DNA from: Clostridia bacterium
GTDB lineage: Bacteria > Bacillota > Clostridia > Oscillospirales > CAG-272
Direction: 5' to 3'
Length of the DNA: 64,000 nucleotides
Assembly (NCBI GenBank): GCA_017447775.1
Contig: JAFSMU010000027.1
Span: 62,001 to 126,000 of the forward strand
Positions 15,358 through 24,375 of this stretch are shown piece after piece. The position numbers were made by a program, and so were the translations under genes. How positions within the stretch are numbered: position 1 is the first letter of the stretch; the number at the start of each line of letters is the position of its first letter. The notes below the pieces were generated by a model, which searched no databases, was not told where the DNA came from, and saw only the letters and a list, made by a program, of their open reading frames with translations.

Positions 15358-15434
15358 TGGCGTCCCCGGGCGGATTCGAACCGCCGGCCTTTCGCTTAGG
15401 AGGCGAACGCTCTATCCTGCTGAGCTACGGAGAC
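15358..15434 (-). tRNA. tRNA-Arg (anticodon CCU)
   Basis: A full cloverleaf is seen. The acceptor GTCTCCG pairs with CGGGGAC, the D-arm is TAGCTCAGCAGGATAGAGC, the anticodon stem TTCGC/GCGAA holds the loop CTCCTAA with anticodon CCT, and the T-arm has GGCGG-TTCGAAT-CCGCC. The discriminator is G (15361) and CCA is encoded (15358-15360). It reads AGG codons. It follows the transporter gene terminator and sits at the junction between the mobile element and the chromosome. Confidence 0.95.
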
Positions 15435-15437
15435 ATA

Positions 15438-15457
15438 AACGGGGCGCACGCCCCGTT
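15438..15457 (-). terminator. Terminator of the AI-2E-type transporter gene
   Basis: AACGGGGCG and CGCCCCGTT form a perfect 9-bp stem with a two-base centre, three bases after the stop on the minus strand. The T tract is short (TTTAT), so some readthrough into the tRNA is possible. Confidence 0.6.
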
Positions 15458-15459
15458 AT

Positions 15460-17280
15460 TTATTCATTTTCATCTTGCGGCTCGTCTGCCGAGATAACCT
15501 CGTCAACGCCGTTTGGCGCGTCGAGCAAGCTCTCATCGCTTTCTTCCTGCTTGCTTGCGTCGACGGATTTCAAAAATTCCTCCGCCGAATCGTCGTGCAT
15601 TGAGTCGTCGTACAGATCGTCGCCGTTGGCTTTTCTGTGCTCGTCCGTTTCGTCGACCTTGTCGACAAGATTCGACACGATTTTAAGCCTCAGCGCCGCG
15701 TCGCCCGCGCCCGAGTTTGAAAGCGTCTGGCGCAGAGTGTTCTTGTGGTTTTTCTTTATTGCCTGCTCCTCGTGAAGCGCGCGGCCGATGTAATCGTTTT
15801 GTTCGTAATAGTCCGCCGTGTCGACGCTCGCGCCCTTCTTTTGCAGGCGCTTTTCGGAATGTTCCTTTATCAGCGTGTAAACGACGGCAAATATCGGCAC
15901 CGCGATTATAAGTCCCGTTATGCCCCAGAACGACGAAAGCACCGTCAGCGCCGTAAGGATGCCGAGGGAAGTGGTGTTTGTCTGCGCTCCGAGAAGCCTC
16001 GGGCCGAGGACGTTACCGTCGAACTGTTGAAGAATTATTATGAATATGACGAACACCAGCGCCTTCATCGGATCGACGATGAATATGATGAACGCCGAAG
16101 GTATCGCGCCGATGAACGGGCCGAACATCGGGATGACGTTTGTCACGCCGATAACGACGGCGATAAGCGGCGAGTACGGCAGATTCAGTATAAGCATACC
16201 GATAAACGTAAGTATGCCGATTATCAGCGAGTCGATCAGCTTTGCTGTGATGAACGAACCGAAATTCTTGTTAAGGTCGCGCCCGACCTTTGAAAACTTC
16301 GTGTAAGCCGTGTCTTTCAGTATAGAGCGGATAAGCTTTTTGAACTTCGCCACAACGCGCTCCTTGCCGAGAAGGAAGTAAATGGCAAAGAATATACCGA
16401 TGCCCACGTCCTTGATCGTGTTGAACACGTTTCCGATAGCCTTGCCGATCGTCGGCATTGCGCTTTGGATATAGCTTGAAATGTTGGAGATAAGCTCGTT
16501 TACGTATTTTACAATATCGCTGAAAATGTCGCCGATAAAGTCTGTCCTGCTTGCCGTCTGACCGAGCCATGCCGAAACGTCGGCGGCGTATTTCGGAAGC
16601 TGGACCGTCAGATCGTTGTATCCGCTGACTATCTGCGGCACGACCATATAGATAAACAGCGCGATGAGAATTATCATCACGATGACCGTCATCAGCACAG
16701 ACAGCGCGCGGCGCAAACCGAAGCGCGTGCGCTTTGCTCCGTCGTTGTAGCAGCGGGAGCGGATGCGCTCGTGGCGCGCCGTGACTTTGGCTATCTTAAT
16801 TTCAAGCTTCGGCGTTCTTTTCTCGATTTTCGCAATTGTAGATTCCGCGTGCTTCTTTGCCGCAAGCAGACGCTTGTATTCGCGCATCTGACGCTTGTAC
16901 TCGCGCATTTGCTCGTCATATTCAAGAAGGATGCGCTGCTTTTCGATAACGGAAACGCTCTTGTCAAAAACGGGTCTATTCGGTTTTTCGGGAATTTCCG
17001 GCACCGTCGGGATCTCGGGCTTTTCCGGGATCGTCGGTATCTTGTCGTCGCCCGTCAGGAATGCGAACACCTTGTTCTCGAAGAATTTAAGCACCGGCCA
17101 GAGCAGGTAAGCGATTATCGCGCCGTAAATTATCGAGCGGATCGCTTTCCAGATCGCCTCGATGTATTCGTCAAATTTACCGTAGTTGATAAAGAAGAAA
17201 ACGGAAAAAATCGCAAACAGCAGCACTATCGCACAGTAAATGGCGATCGTTGTATATTTTTTATTCCAACTCGGTTTCAT
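15460..17280 (-). CDS. AI-2E family (PerM/YdiK-like) membrane transporter
   Basis: This 606-residue polytopic protein belongs to the AI-2E/PerM permease family. It has N-terminal helices (about 12-32 and 45-75), then helices from about 200 onwards including the conserved GIFFAIYFLLGKERV and the PLIAVVIGVTNVIPMFGPFIG region. Unusual for the family is an insert at about 78-180, made of a Pro-Glu-rich stretch and a charged coiled coil (MREYKRQMREYKRLL). The C-terminus (about 490-606) is a long acidic tail. Substrate is unknown; some relatives move signals, others Na+ or peptides. GGAGAG lies before the ATG. Confidence 0.82.
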   Translation of the reverse strand: MKPSWNKKYTTIAIYCAIVLLFAIFSVFFFINYGKFDEYIEAIWKAIRSIIYGAIIAYLLWPVLKFFENKVFAFLTGDDKIPTIPEKPEIPTVPEIPEKPNRPVFDKSVSVIEKQRILLEYDEQMREYKRQMREYKRLLAAKKHAESTIAKIEKRTPKLEIKIAKVTARHERIRSRCYNDGAKRTRFGLRRALSVLMTVIVMIILIALFIYMVVPQIVSGYNDLTVQLPKYAADVSAWLGQTASRTDFIGDIFSDIVKYVNELISNISSYIQSAMPTIGKAIGNVFNTIKDVGIGIFFAIYFLLGKERVVAKFKKLIRSILKDTAYTKFSKVGRDLNKNFGSFITAKLIDSLIIGILTFIGMLILNLPYSPLIAVVIGVTNVIPMFGPFIGAIPSAFIIFIVDPMKALVFVIFIIILQQFDGNVLGPRLLGAQTNTTSLGILTALTVLSSFWGITGLIIAVPIFAVVYTLIKEHSEKRLQKKGASVDTADYYEQNDYIGRALHEEQAIKKNHKNTLRQTLSNSGAGDAALRLKIVSNLVDKVDETDEHRKANGDDLYDDSMHDDSAEEFLKSVDASKQEESDESLLDAPNGVDEVISADEPQDENE

Positions 17281-17311
17281 TTCCGCTCTCCTTTTTTTGT
17301 GATGTAATATT

Positions 17312-17340
17312 ATTTTATCTTTATTTGACCGCTAAGTCAA
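17312..17340 (-). promoter_or_regulatory. Sigma-A promoter of the transporter gene
   Basis: On the minus strand TTGACT (17340-17335) is followed after 17 bases by TAAAAT (17317-17312), 31 bases before the start codon of the transporter. Confidence 0.75.
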
Positions 17341-17388
17341 TAGAAAAATCATTTTTTAACATAAAATATATAAAAAATATAAAATTGC

Positions 17389-17417
17389 TTGAAAAGCGCA
17401 ATTCGTTTATGTATAAT
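17389..17417 (+). promoter_or_regulatory. Sigma-A promoter of the rhamnosidase gene
   Basis: TTGAAA (17389-17394) and TATAAT (17412-17417) are spaced by 17 bases, about 70 bases before the chosen start of the GH78 gene. Together with the opposing promoter it explains the 208-base divergent intergenic region; I see no clear operator in it. Confidence 0.78.
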
Positions 17418-17488
17418 ATCGTCAGAAAAAACGCTTTTCATTTATTTAACGGATGAAAGTGAAAAAACGAGACAGGAAGATAATAAAA

Positions 17489-19987
17489 ATGCAGCTTAAA
17501 ATCAACGGGATGACGCGCCCTACCATCGACACAACGCCGCGGCTTTCCATTATATATCCCGACGACGAATACGCGGCGCAAAAGTGTGCGCATATTTCCG
17601 TTTTTTGCGGCGATGACGAGGTCTTTGAAAAAGACGTTGACGGAAACGCTCGCTCATTCATTCCGCTTGAATTTGATATGCTCCCAAACCGTATTTACGA
17701 CGTTATAGCCGAATCGGTAACGGAAAACGGGAAAAAATACCGCGAAAAGACGCGCTTTTCCAGCGGTAAGCTCGGCGGGGCGTGGTCTGCAAGATGGATC
17801 AGCGCGTCAGACGCATACAGATGTGACGACGTGCTCGGCGCAATTTATCTCCGGCGAGAATTTAGTGTAAAAAATGCGCGCCGCGCAACGCTTTTTATCG
17901 CGGGGCTGGGATATTTTGAAGCGCATATAAACGGCAAAAAAGTCGGCGACGACTTTTTGTCAACGCCGTTTACATCATACGACAAAAGAATAACGTACCG
18001 CGCGTTTGACGTAACGGATATGCTCACCGACGGGGACAACGCAATCGGCGTAATTCTCGGCAACGGCTTTTATAATTGCTTTACGATCGATCCGTGGCAA
18101 AGCGCGAGCGCACCGTGGCGCGACGTGCCGAAGCTCCTTTGCGAGCTTGTTATCGAGGACGATAGCGGCGAGTTTACCGTAAAATCCGATAAATCGTGGC
18201 AGTGCGTTCACGGCCCGATCACGTTCAACGGCATCCGTCACGGAGAAGAATACGACGCGCGCCTTGAATGCAGCGGATGGGACAGAGCAAACTTTGCGGG
18301 CAACGTCTATCCGAGCAGATACGTAAAATCGCCGGGCGCGCTTCTTGAAGTTATGGAAATGGAGCCTGTCCGCGTGCTGAAAAAATACACGCCCGTTTGT
18401 CGCCGTAAAGTTAAAAACGGCTGGCTGTACGAGCTTACACAGGACATTGCCGGCATTTGCAATATCACCTTTTCAGGCCGAGCGGGAACAAAGTTTACGA
18501 TGCGCTACTGCGATATTCTCGATAGTGACGGGGAGCTTGATCAGTCCGCAATAAACAGCTTTATAAAGAATTATAATTTCCAAACGGACGTGTATATTAA
18601 AAAAAGCGACGGCAGGGAAACGTGGCACCCGATCTTTACTTATCACGGTTTTCAGCATATCGAGATATCGGGGTGTGATACACCGCCCGAATGCAGTGAC
18701 GTCGAGGCGTGGGCGCTATGCAACGATTTTGAGCCGCGCGGCAGCTTTTCATCGAGCGACGAAACGGTAAACTACATTCAGCATATGTGCCTTTTTTCGA
18801 CGACGTCGTGCTGTATGAATACGTTTGCAAGCGATACCGTGCGCGAAAAAAACTCGTGGACGGGCGACACAGGGCTATCTGTCGAGCAGCTTCTGCTCAA
18901 CTTCGGCGCGGAAAACTTTATGAAAAAATGGATGACAGATATGCGCGACGCGATGCGCCCGGGCGGCGCGCTTCCGTGCGTCGTTCCGTCAACCGGCTGG
19001 GGATACAATTCGATAAACGGCCCCGATTGGTCGCATCCCGTGTACGAAGTGCCGCTTCGGCTCTATATGATGACGGGGGACGTTTCGTATATATATGACA
19101 ATATCGATGCATTGCGCCGCCATTGCGAATACGTTGCGTCGATGGCGCGCGATGACGGCACGGTAAGATACGGGCTTGGCGATTGGTGCGCACCGTTCGA
19201 CGGTCCCGCTCTCAGCGTCAATATGAGCAGTTTCAAATGCCCCGTTGATGTGTCAGATACCGCTTTCTACTACTCCGCGCTGAAAACGCTGCTTTATTTT
19301 GCAAATGTTATCGGGCGAAACGATATAATCGAAAAGTATGCCCCTATCGCCGAAAAAACTCGGCAGGCGTTCAGAAACAGGTTCTTTGATAAGTCGACCT
19401 ATACCGTATCCGGCGACTGCCAGAGCGCGACGGGAATAATGGTCTACCACGGGCTTTGCGACGAGGACGAGATCGAACCTTTGGGGCGCCGACTTTGCGA
19501 GCAGATCCACCGCGACGGCGACAAACTCGACTTCGGAGTTCTCGGTATGAAGGCGGTACTCGATACGCTGGGACGCACAAACAACACCGCAACAGCACTT
19601 AAAATTCTGACAAATCCCGAATATCCGTCGGTCAGGCATTGGATCGATATGGGCGCAACGGTTATGTGGGAATGTTGGAACGGCGAAGGCTCTCGAAACC
19701 ACCACATGTTCTCCGCCGTATCGGCGTTCTTTTATAAATATATTGCCGGCATTTCCATAGCGTCGCCGTCGGGCAGAGAGATCGATTTTTGCCCGGGGAT
19801 ATCGTCAGGGCTTGATTTTGCGGGTGCTTCGCTCCGCACGCCGTGGGGCGCGGCGGGGTGCAAATGGAAAGTTTCGGGCGGCGAGGCTGAGATCGAGATC
19901 ACCGTTCCGTCGTCGTGCGTCGGAAGGCTTCATCTTGCAGACGGCGTGCAAAAGCTCTCTGCCGGCGTTCATAAAATGAAAAAATAA
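17489..19987 (+). CDS. GH78-family alpha-L-rhamnosidase
   Basis: The start at 17489 follows CAGGAAG and is preferred over an ATG 12 codons upstream. The 832-residue enzyme has no signal peptide, so it probably acts in the cytoplasm on imported rhamnosides. It shows the family order: N-terminal beta domains with FIAGLGYFEAHINGKKVGDD, a middle beta domain (GWLYELTQDIAGICNITFSG), then an (alpha/alpha)6 barrel with VREKNSWTGDTGLS near residue 450 (the acidic motif of the active site) and GATVMWECWNG near 720. It would release L-rhamnose from pectin or flavonoid glycosides. The long beta-helix enzyme at 52,887-55,751 is a plausible partner in pectin use. Confidence 0.88.
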   Translation: MQLKINGMTRPTIDTTPRLSIIYPDDEYAAQKCAHISVFCGDDEVFEKDVDGNARSFIPLEFDMLPNRIYDVIAESVTENGKKYREKTRFSSGKLGGAWSARWISASDAYRCDDVLGAIYLRREFSVKNARRATLFIAGLGYFEAHINGKKVGDDFLSTPFTSYDKRITYRAFDVTDMLTDGDNAIGVILGNGFYNCFTIDPWQSASAPWRDVPKLLCELVIEDDSGEFTVKSDKSWQCVHGPITFNGIRHGEEYDARLECSGWDRANFAGNVYPSRYVKSPGALLEVMEMEPVRVLKKYTPVCRRKVKNGWLYELTQDIAGICNITFSGRAGTKFTMRYCDILDSDGELDQSAINSFIKNYNFQTDVYIKKSDGRETWHPIFTYHGFQHIEISGCDTPPECSDVEAWALCNDFEPRGSFSSSDETVNYIQHMCLFSTTSCCMNTFASDTVREKNSWTGDTGLSVEQLLLNFGAENFMKKWMTDMRDAMRPGGALPCVVPSTGWGYNSINGPDWSHPVYEVPLRLYMMTGDVSYIYDNIDALRRHCEYVASMARDDGTVRYGLGDWCAPFDGPALSVNMSSFKCPVDVSDTAFYYSALKTLLYFANVIGRNDIIEKYAPIAEKTRQAFRNRFFDKSTYTVSGDCQSATGIMVYHGLCDEDEIEPLGRRLCEQIHRDGDKLDFGVLGMKAVLDTLGRTNNTATALKILTNPEYPSVRHWIDMGATVMWECWNGEGSRNHHMFSAVSAFFYKYIAGISIASPSGREIDFCPGISSGLDFAGASLRTPWGAAGCKWKVSGGEAEIEITVPSSCVGRLHLADGVQKLSAGVHKMKK

Positions 19988-20063
19988 TTTTTACGTGAGA
20001 TAAACGCGCCGCGAAAACGACTAAATACATGATAACGGAAATGATCCGAAAATGGAGGACAAA

Positions 20064-21098
20064 ATGAAAATAATCATATCACTGATCCTGATCGCCGTGT
20101 TTGCGATCATCGCAGCGTCATGCGGCAAAACGCCCGTGCCGACCACGGTGCCGAGCGGCGAACCTATATCGACGTCGCCCGACAAAACGACCGAGCCGAC
20201 AACAGCGCCGACCGAGCCTTCGACCGAGCCGACCGAGCCTTCGACCGAGCCGACCGAGCCTAAGTTCCCGAGCGCCGAGGAAGCCGCAAAAGAAACGATA
20301 ATATCGTTTGAAAATCTGTTCTCGTCAATGGGAGCCGACGCAAACGCGCGCCGCCTTGCACTTGAACTTAAAAAATACCCGCCGTATCTTGCGAATTACG
20401 ACGTGTGCGAGGGCGAATACTACTGCCCCGGACTCGGTTTTTCGTTCTCGAAAGACGGCATTGCGTCGGCGTATTACCTTGTCGACAACTTCTCAAACAA
20501 GAACAACATCATCTACATTTTCGATATTGAAAAGGACGCCGACACATCTGAAATAATCAAGCGCATTGACGAGAGCGCCGAGATGGATTTTAAGTACACG
20601 GAAGATCCCGCAACGGTGAAAAAGATATCGAAGGTGTCAACGTCGCAGGGCGACAAAATCATATTCATAATGTTTGACGAAACGGTAGGCGTTTACGATG
20701 ACAACAAAGTAGCTCAAACGCCGCGCGAGATCGTCGACGTGTTCCACGAATACAGACAAGAAAACCCCGACGCTTCAATGCTCGATATCGCGACGTATAT
20801 AATGAACCACCAGAGAGTGACGCAAGTCTACACCGCAGAGTGCGAGGAGGGCCGACTTTCGGGATTTTTCGGCGAGGTGACGGGCTTTGAATCGTGTGCC
20901 ACGTTCTCCCCGATAATGATGCCAAACACGTTCATCGGGTATGTGTTCGAGCTTGACGCGGGCGCCGACGTATCAGCGTTTATTGAAAAAATCAAAGGTC
21001 AGGCTGACCTCGGCTGGAACGTGTGCATGGTGGCGAACACGATCATCACGGATAATGACGGCAACGTCGTTTTGTTTATGATGTGCAGCGAATACTGA
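20064..21098 (+). CDS. Lipoprotein with TEP-rich linker, unknown function
   Basis: The start at 20064 is chosen because GGAGG lies five bases upstream. The 344-residue product has a lipoprotein signal (lipobox AASC, cysteine at about residue 20), then a Thr-Glu-Pro-rich linker with tandem TEPSTEP repeats (about 38-68) and a folded domain of about 270 residues that I do not recognise (SFENLFSSMGADANARRL, CEGEYYCPGLGFSFSK). The linker should hold the domain away from the membrane. It is followed by a good terminator and stands alone. Confidence 0.7.
   Translation: MKIIISLILIAVFAIIAASCGKTPVPTTVPSGEPISTSPDKTTEPTTAPTEPSTEPTEPSTEPTEPKFPSAEEAAKETIISFENLFSSMGADANARRLALELKKYPPYLANYDVCEGEYYCPGLGFSFSKDGIASAYYLVDNFSNKNNIIYIFDIEKDADTSEIIKRIDESAEMDFKYTEDPATVKKISKVSTSQGDKIIFIMFDETVGVYDDNKVAQTPREIVDVFHEYRQENPDASMLDIATYIMNHQRVTQVYTAECEEGRLSGFFGEVTGFESCATFSPIMMPNTFIGYVFELDAGADVSAFIEKIKGQADLGWNVCMVANTIITDNDGNVVLFMMCSEY
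20211..20261 (+). repeat. 21-base tandem repeat encoding TEPSTEP
   Basis: Two identical 21-base units (20211-20231, 20232-20252) and a third partial one encode the linker of the lipoprotein. Such repeats can change copy number by slippage without breaking the frame. Confidence 0.85.
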
Positions 21099-21100
21099 TA

Positions 21101-21127
21101 AAAAGCTCCGCCGCGGCGGAGCTTTTT
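21101..21127 (+). terminator. Terminator of the lipoprotein gene
   Basis: AGCTCCGCC and GGCGGAGCT pair with almost no loop and are followed by six T, a few bases after the lipoprotein stop. Confidence 0.85.
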
Positions 21128-21223
21128 TCGCCGATTTTTTCCATTGCCATAACTAAAAAAGACTGAACTTGCATACTTTATCATCCGCCGGGCAAAATAT
21201 GAAAAAATCACGTCGGTGCGAGT

Positions 21224-22609
21224 ATGGTCTTTTCAAGCATACCTTTTCTTTACTTTTTTCTCCCGGCGGCGCTTCTTGTGTATTTCGTCGCTCCGAGCGG
21301 CGCAAAAAACGCCGTTTTGCTCTTTTTCAGCCTGATTTTTTATTTTTTCGGCGAACAGGCGTATATCGTTATCATGCTGCTTCAGATCACGGCGGCGTAT
21401 TTTTCGGCGCGGGCGATTGAAAAACTGCGCGGCAAGCGGGCAAAGCTCATAATGATAATATCGGTCGGCGCTTGCATTTCGTCGCTTTTGTTTTTCAAAT
21501 ATACCGACTTTTTTATCGAAAGTGTCGGCGCGCTGGGGCTTCCTATATCGCCGCTCGGACTTGCACTGCCGATGGGGATATCGTTTTTCACGTTCCAGAC
21601 GGTGAGCTACGTTATCGACGTCTACCGCGGCGATGCTTGCGCGCAGAAAAATTTTGTCAGCTTTGCGTGCTACGTTTCGATGTTTCCGCAGCTTGTCGCG
21701 GGGCCTATCGTGCGGTACGGCGATATTGAAAAAAGCCTGTGCCGCCGTACATTTTCAGCCGAGGGGATCTGTGGCGGCGCGTTCCGTTTTGCCGTCGGAC
21801 TTTTGAAAAAAGTCATCTTAGCTGACAGGCTGTACGAGTTTTGCCGCGCGTACTTATCGTCAAACGATACGTCGGTCGTTTTCGCGTGGGCGTATGCCGC
21901 CGCCTTTTTGCTTTACGTCTATTTTGACTTTTCGGGTTACAGCGATATGGCGATAGGCCTTGGCAAAATGTTTGGCTTTGACTTTCCCGAAAATTTCAAC
22001 TATCCGCTGATATCGGGCAGCGTCAGCGAATTCTGGCGGCGCTGGCATATAACGCTCGGCACGTGGTTTCGCGACTATGTCTACATTCCGCTCGGCGGAA
22101 ACAGACGCGGGGCGGCGCGGCACATTTTTAACCTCGCCGTCGTTTGGCTGCTTACGGGACTTTGGCACGGGGCGGCGGTGACTTTCGTTTTGTGGGGCGC
22201 GTACTTCGGCGCGCTTGTGATAATCGAAAAGCTCTTCTTTTTGCGCGTGCTCAAACGTGCGCCGCGCCCGATACGCCACGTTTATCTTGTCGTCGCGGCG
22301 GTTGTGGGTTTTGTGTTTTTCGGGGCGGGGAGCGCCGGGGAAGCGCTCGGCACAATATCGCAAATGTTCGGCTCGGCGCCGCTCATTTCGCGCGAAACGG
22401 TGTATTATATTCAAAGCTACGGCCTTGTGCTGTCGCTTGCCGCGCTCGGCGCGACGAAACTGCCGAAGATTCTTTTTTCAAAGATAGCAAAACGCGTTCA
22501 TGGCGCCGTTCCCGTTTTGAAGGCGGCGCTCACAGCGGCTGTCGTTGTCGTTTCGACGGCATACTTTGTCGACGGCTCGTTTTCGCCGTTTCTTTATTTC
22601 AGATTTTGA
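21224..22609 (+). CDS. MBOAT family O-acyltransferase (AlgI/PatA-like)
   Basis: This 461-residue polytopic protein moves acyl, usually acetyl, groups across the membrane onto exported polysaccharide. The signatures include MGISFFTFQTVSYVIDVYRG near residue 115, FWRRWHITLGTWFRDYVYIP near 270 and GLWHGAAVTFVLWG near 310, with the conserved His in WHG. Length is normal. It is followed after seven bases by a DHHW-type protein, the usual extracytoplasmic partner. No polysaccharide polymerase lies nearby, so the acceptor is not known. The ribosome site is weak (GGTGCGAG). Confidence 0.88.
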   Translation: MVFSSIPFLYFFLPAALLVYFVAPSGAKNAVLLFFSLIFYFFGEQAYIVIMLLQITAAYFSARAIEKLRGKRAKLIMIISVGACISSLLFFKYTDFFIESVGALGLPISPLGLALPMGISFFTFQTVSYVIDVYRGDACAQKNFVSFACYVSMFPQLVAGPIVRYGDIEKSLCRRTFSAEGICGGAFRFAVGLLKKVILADRLYEFCRAYLSSNDTSVVFAWAYAAAFLLYVYFDFSGYSDMAIGLGKMFGFDFPENFNYPLISGSVSEFWRRWHITLGTWFRDYVYIPLGGNRRGAARHIFNLAVVWLLTGLWHGAAVTFVLWGAYFGALVIIEKLFFLRVLKRAPRPIRHVYLVVAAVVGFVFFGAGSAGEALGTISQMFGSAPLISRETVYYIQSYGLVLSLAALGATKLPKILFSKIAKRVHGAVPVLKAALTAAVVVVSTAYFVDGSFSPFLYFRF

Positions 22610-22616
22610 GGTGCGT

Positions 22617-23699
22617 ATGAAAAAAGCGGCGGGAGTTTTGTTTTTTATCATCATATTTTCTTTTCCGATACTGTTTTTCGTATCCCGTCGCGGGGAAGTT
22701 TCGCTGTCGGAGCGGCGCTATCTTGCGCCAGCACCGCAAATCTCGCTTGACGGCGTGATATCTGGCGCGTATTTTGACGAGCTTTGCGCGTACCTTACCG
22801 ACAACGCCCCCTTTCGCGACGCGCTCCGAACAGTCAAGGCGCTGACCGAAATGCGCGCGCTTGGGATCAAGGAAAACAACTCGCTTGCATACGAGCGCGG
22901 GCACGTTGCGAAGATTATCGGGAAAATAAACGACGCGTCGATAAAAAACGCGCTTGCCGTATGGAAAAAAGTCGACGAAACGTGCCTGAATAACTGCTCG
23001 AAAAAATATATCGCGATCATCCCCGACAAGGGCTATTTTTTCTCGCGCGATCTCGGATACCCGGGAGAGGACCGCCGATGCGCGATAGAGAAGGTCACGC
23101 GCGCCCTTGCGGATTTTGAATACGTCGACGTGCTTGACAAAATATCCCTTGACGATTACTACAAAACAGACACGCACATCTCGCAAAACAGGGCCATGGG
23201 ACTTGTCGGGGCGCTTTGCGAAAAAATGAGCGCGCCGAAATCACATTCTGATCATAAAGTTTTGAGCGCGGGGGAGTTTTTCGGCGTTTACCGCGGCCAA
23301 TCGGCGCTGCCGCTCCCGCCCGACGAGCTGAAATATATAGAAAGCGACGCGCTCGCTCTTTGCACCGTGTACGACTGCGCGGCGAAAAAATACATCCCGA
23401 TGTACGATACGTCGGCGGCGCGCGGGCGCGACGGGTACGAGATGTTCCTCGGCGGCGCGCGGGGCATACTCAAAATAACAAACCCCGCCTTGGGCTCGGG
23501 CAGGGAAATAGTTGTGTTCCGCGACTCATTCGGGAGCGCCGTATGCCCGCTTCTTTGCGAGCGTTACGACAGCGTAACGGCGATAGACCTACGGTATACC
23601 GACGTTGATACGGTAGTGCAAAACGTAAATTTTGGCGGCAAAGACGTGCTTTTTCTTTACAGCTTTCACACGCTTGAAAACAGCTTTCAAATGAAATAG
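22617..23699 (+). CDS. DHHW/AlgJ-like extracytoplasmic acyltransfer partner
   Basis: The start at 22617 opens MKKAAGVLFFIIIFSFPILF, a signal anchor. The 360-residue product has LSERRYLAPAPQIS (residues 31-44), a span with NAPFRDALR, and DYYKTDTHISQNRAMG, which corresponds to the catalytic region of AlgX/AlgJ and DHHW proteins (family D-x-H-W; here DTHIS, lacking the Trp). VVFRDSFGSAVCPLL holds the nucleophile-type Ser motif. It probably takes acyl groups from the MBOAT partner to a surface glycan. Starts further upstream would overlap the MBOAT gene and lack a signal. Confidence 0.75.
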   Translation: MKKAAGVLFFIIIFSFPILFFVSRRGEVSLSERRYLAPAPQISLDGVISGAYFDELCAYLTDNAPFRDALRTVKALTEMRALGIKENNSLAYERGHVAKIIGKINDASIKNALAVWKKVDETCLNNCSKKYIAIIPDKGYFFSRDLGYPGEDRRCAIEKVTRALADFEYVDVLDKISLDDYYKTDTHISQNRAMGLVGALCEKMSAPKSHSDHKVLSAGEFFGVYRGQSALPLPPDELKYIESDALALCTVYDCAAKKYIPMYDTSAARGRDGYEMFLGGARGILKITNPALGSGREIVVFRDSFGSAVCPLLCERYDSVTAIDLRYTDVDTVVQNVNFGGKDVLFLYSFHTLENSFQMK

Positions 23700-23720
23700 G
23701 GCGGTTTCCCGCCCTTTTTT
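23699..23720. terminator. Terminator between convergent genes
   Basis: GGGCGG pairs with CCGCCC around a four-base loop, with six T after it on the plus strand. It touches the stop codons of both convergent genes. Confidence 0.7.
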
Positions 23721-24231
23721 ATATCATTTTGTAAAGGGAAATGACGTTTGTTTCCTTGCCCTGCTTGCGCGCGTAATTCACGGTGTAAGCCGTGCCGCCC
23801 TCGTTTTTTTCGTTCCAGAACGCGACCACAAGGTCCGATTCGTCGACCATGAACCTGTTGCGGACAAAAAAGCAGTCGGGTGTGTATTCCTCGCTGAAAA
23901 CTATCGCGCGCTCGGCGTTTTCCATAACGAAGTCGTATTTTTTCTTCGATGCACGATCATACCTGTCCGCCTGCGACCTGTGCGGCACGGCGGCGATGAT
24001 CTTAACACCCGCATACTGCCGATACGTGTTTTTCAGTTTGATTATTTCAATGGCAAAATCAAGATCGACGCCGCGCGCCATGCCTGTGATAAACGTGTCG
24101 TACCCTTTTGCAAGGCACTCGCGCGCCACGCGTTTGAGGCACGCAAAGTACGCCGTCATCTGAATGGAGGCTCCGCTGAAATAGTCAAACGGGAATTTTT
24201 GCGGGCGGTTGCCCGTTACGCAAAACGTCAT
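23719..24231 (-). CDS. SLOG-family (YpsA/DUF1273-like) protein
   Basis: The start at 24231 gives 170 residues beginning MTFCVTGNRPQKFPF, the classic opening of DUF1273/YpsA proteins; the GGGAG before it supports this. Other marks are TFITGMARGVDLDFAIEII and DESDLVVAFWNEKNEGGTAYT. The fold is a Rossmann-like SLOG domain thought to bind a nucleotide-derived ligand; YpsA in Bacillus is linked to cell division. The binding residues of the GMARGVD motif are intact. It has its own promoter. Confidence 0.82.
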   Translation of the reverse strand: MTFCVTGNRPQKFPFDYFSGASIQMTAYFACLKRVARECLAKGYDTFITGMARGVDLDFAIEIIKLKNTYRQYAGVKIIAAVPHRSQADRYDRASKKKYDFVMENAERAIVFSEEYTPDCFFVRNRFMVDESDLVVAFWNEKNEGGTAYTVNYARKQGKETNVISLYKMI

Positions 24232-24260
24232 AATTTTCTCCCGGTTTCGTTTATGAATAT

Positions 24261-24289
24261 AATATAGCACAATCGCGCCGTTTTGTCAA
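24261..24289 (-). promoter_or_regulatory. Sigma-A promoter of the SLOG gene
   Basis: On the minus strand TTGACA (24289-24284) and TATATT (24266-24261) are spaced by 17 bases, 29 bases before the chosen ATG. Confidence 0.78.
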
Positions 24290-24375
24290 CGCCGTGTGCC
24301 TTTGATTTTTGGCCGCGGCAAGACAAAATGTTGCCGACCGAAAAACAACGCCGCCATATCCGGCGGCGAGTTTAT

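Noticed and set aside
17453..17491. ATG at 17453 as the start of the rhamnosidase
   Set aside because: It has no ribosome site and adds only a short basic stretch; the ATG at 17489 follows CAGGAAG.
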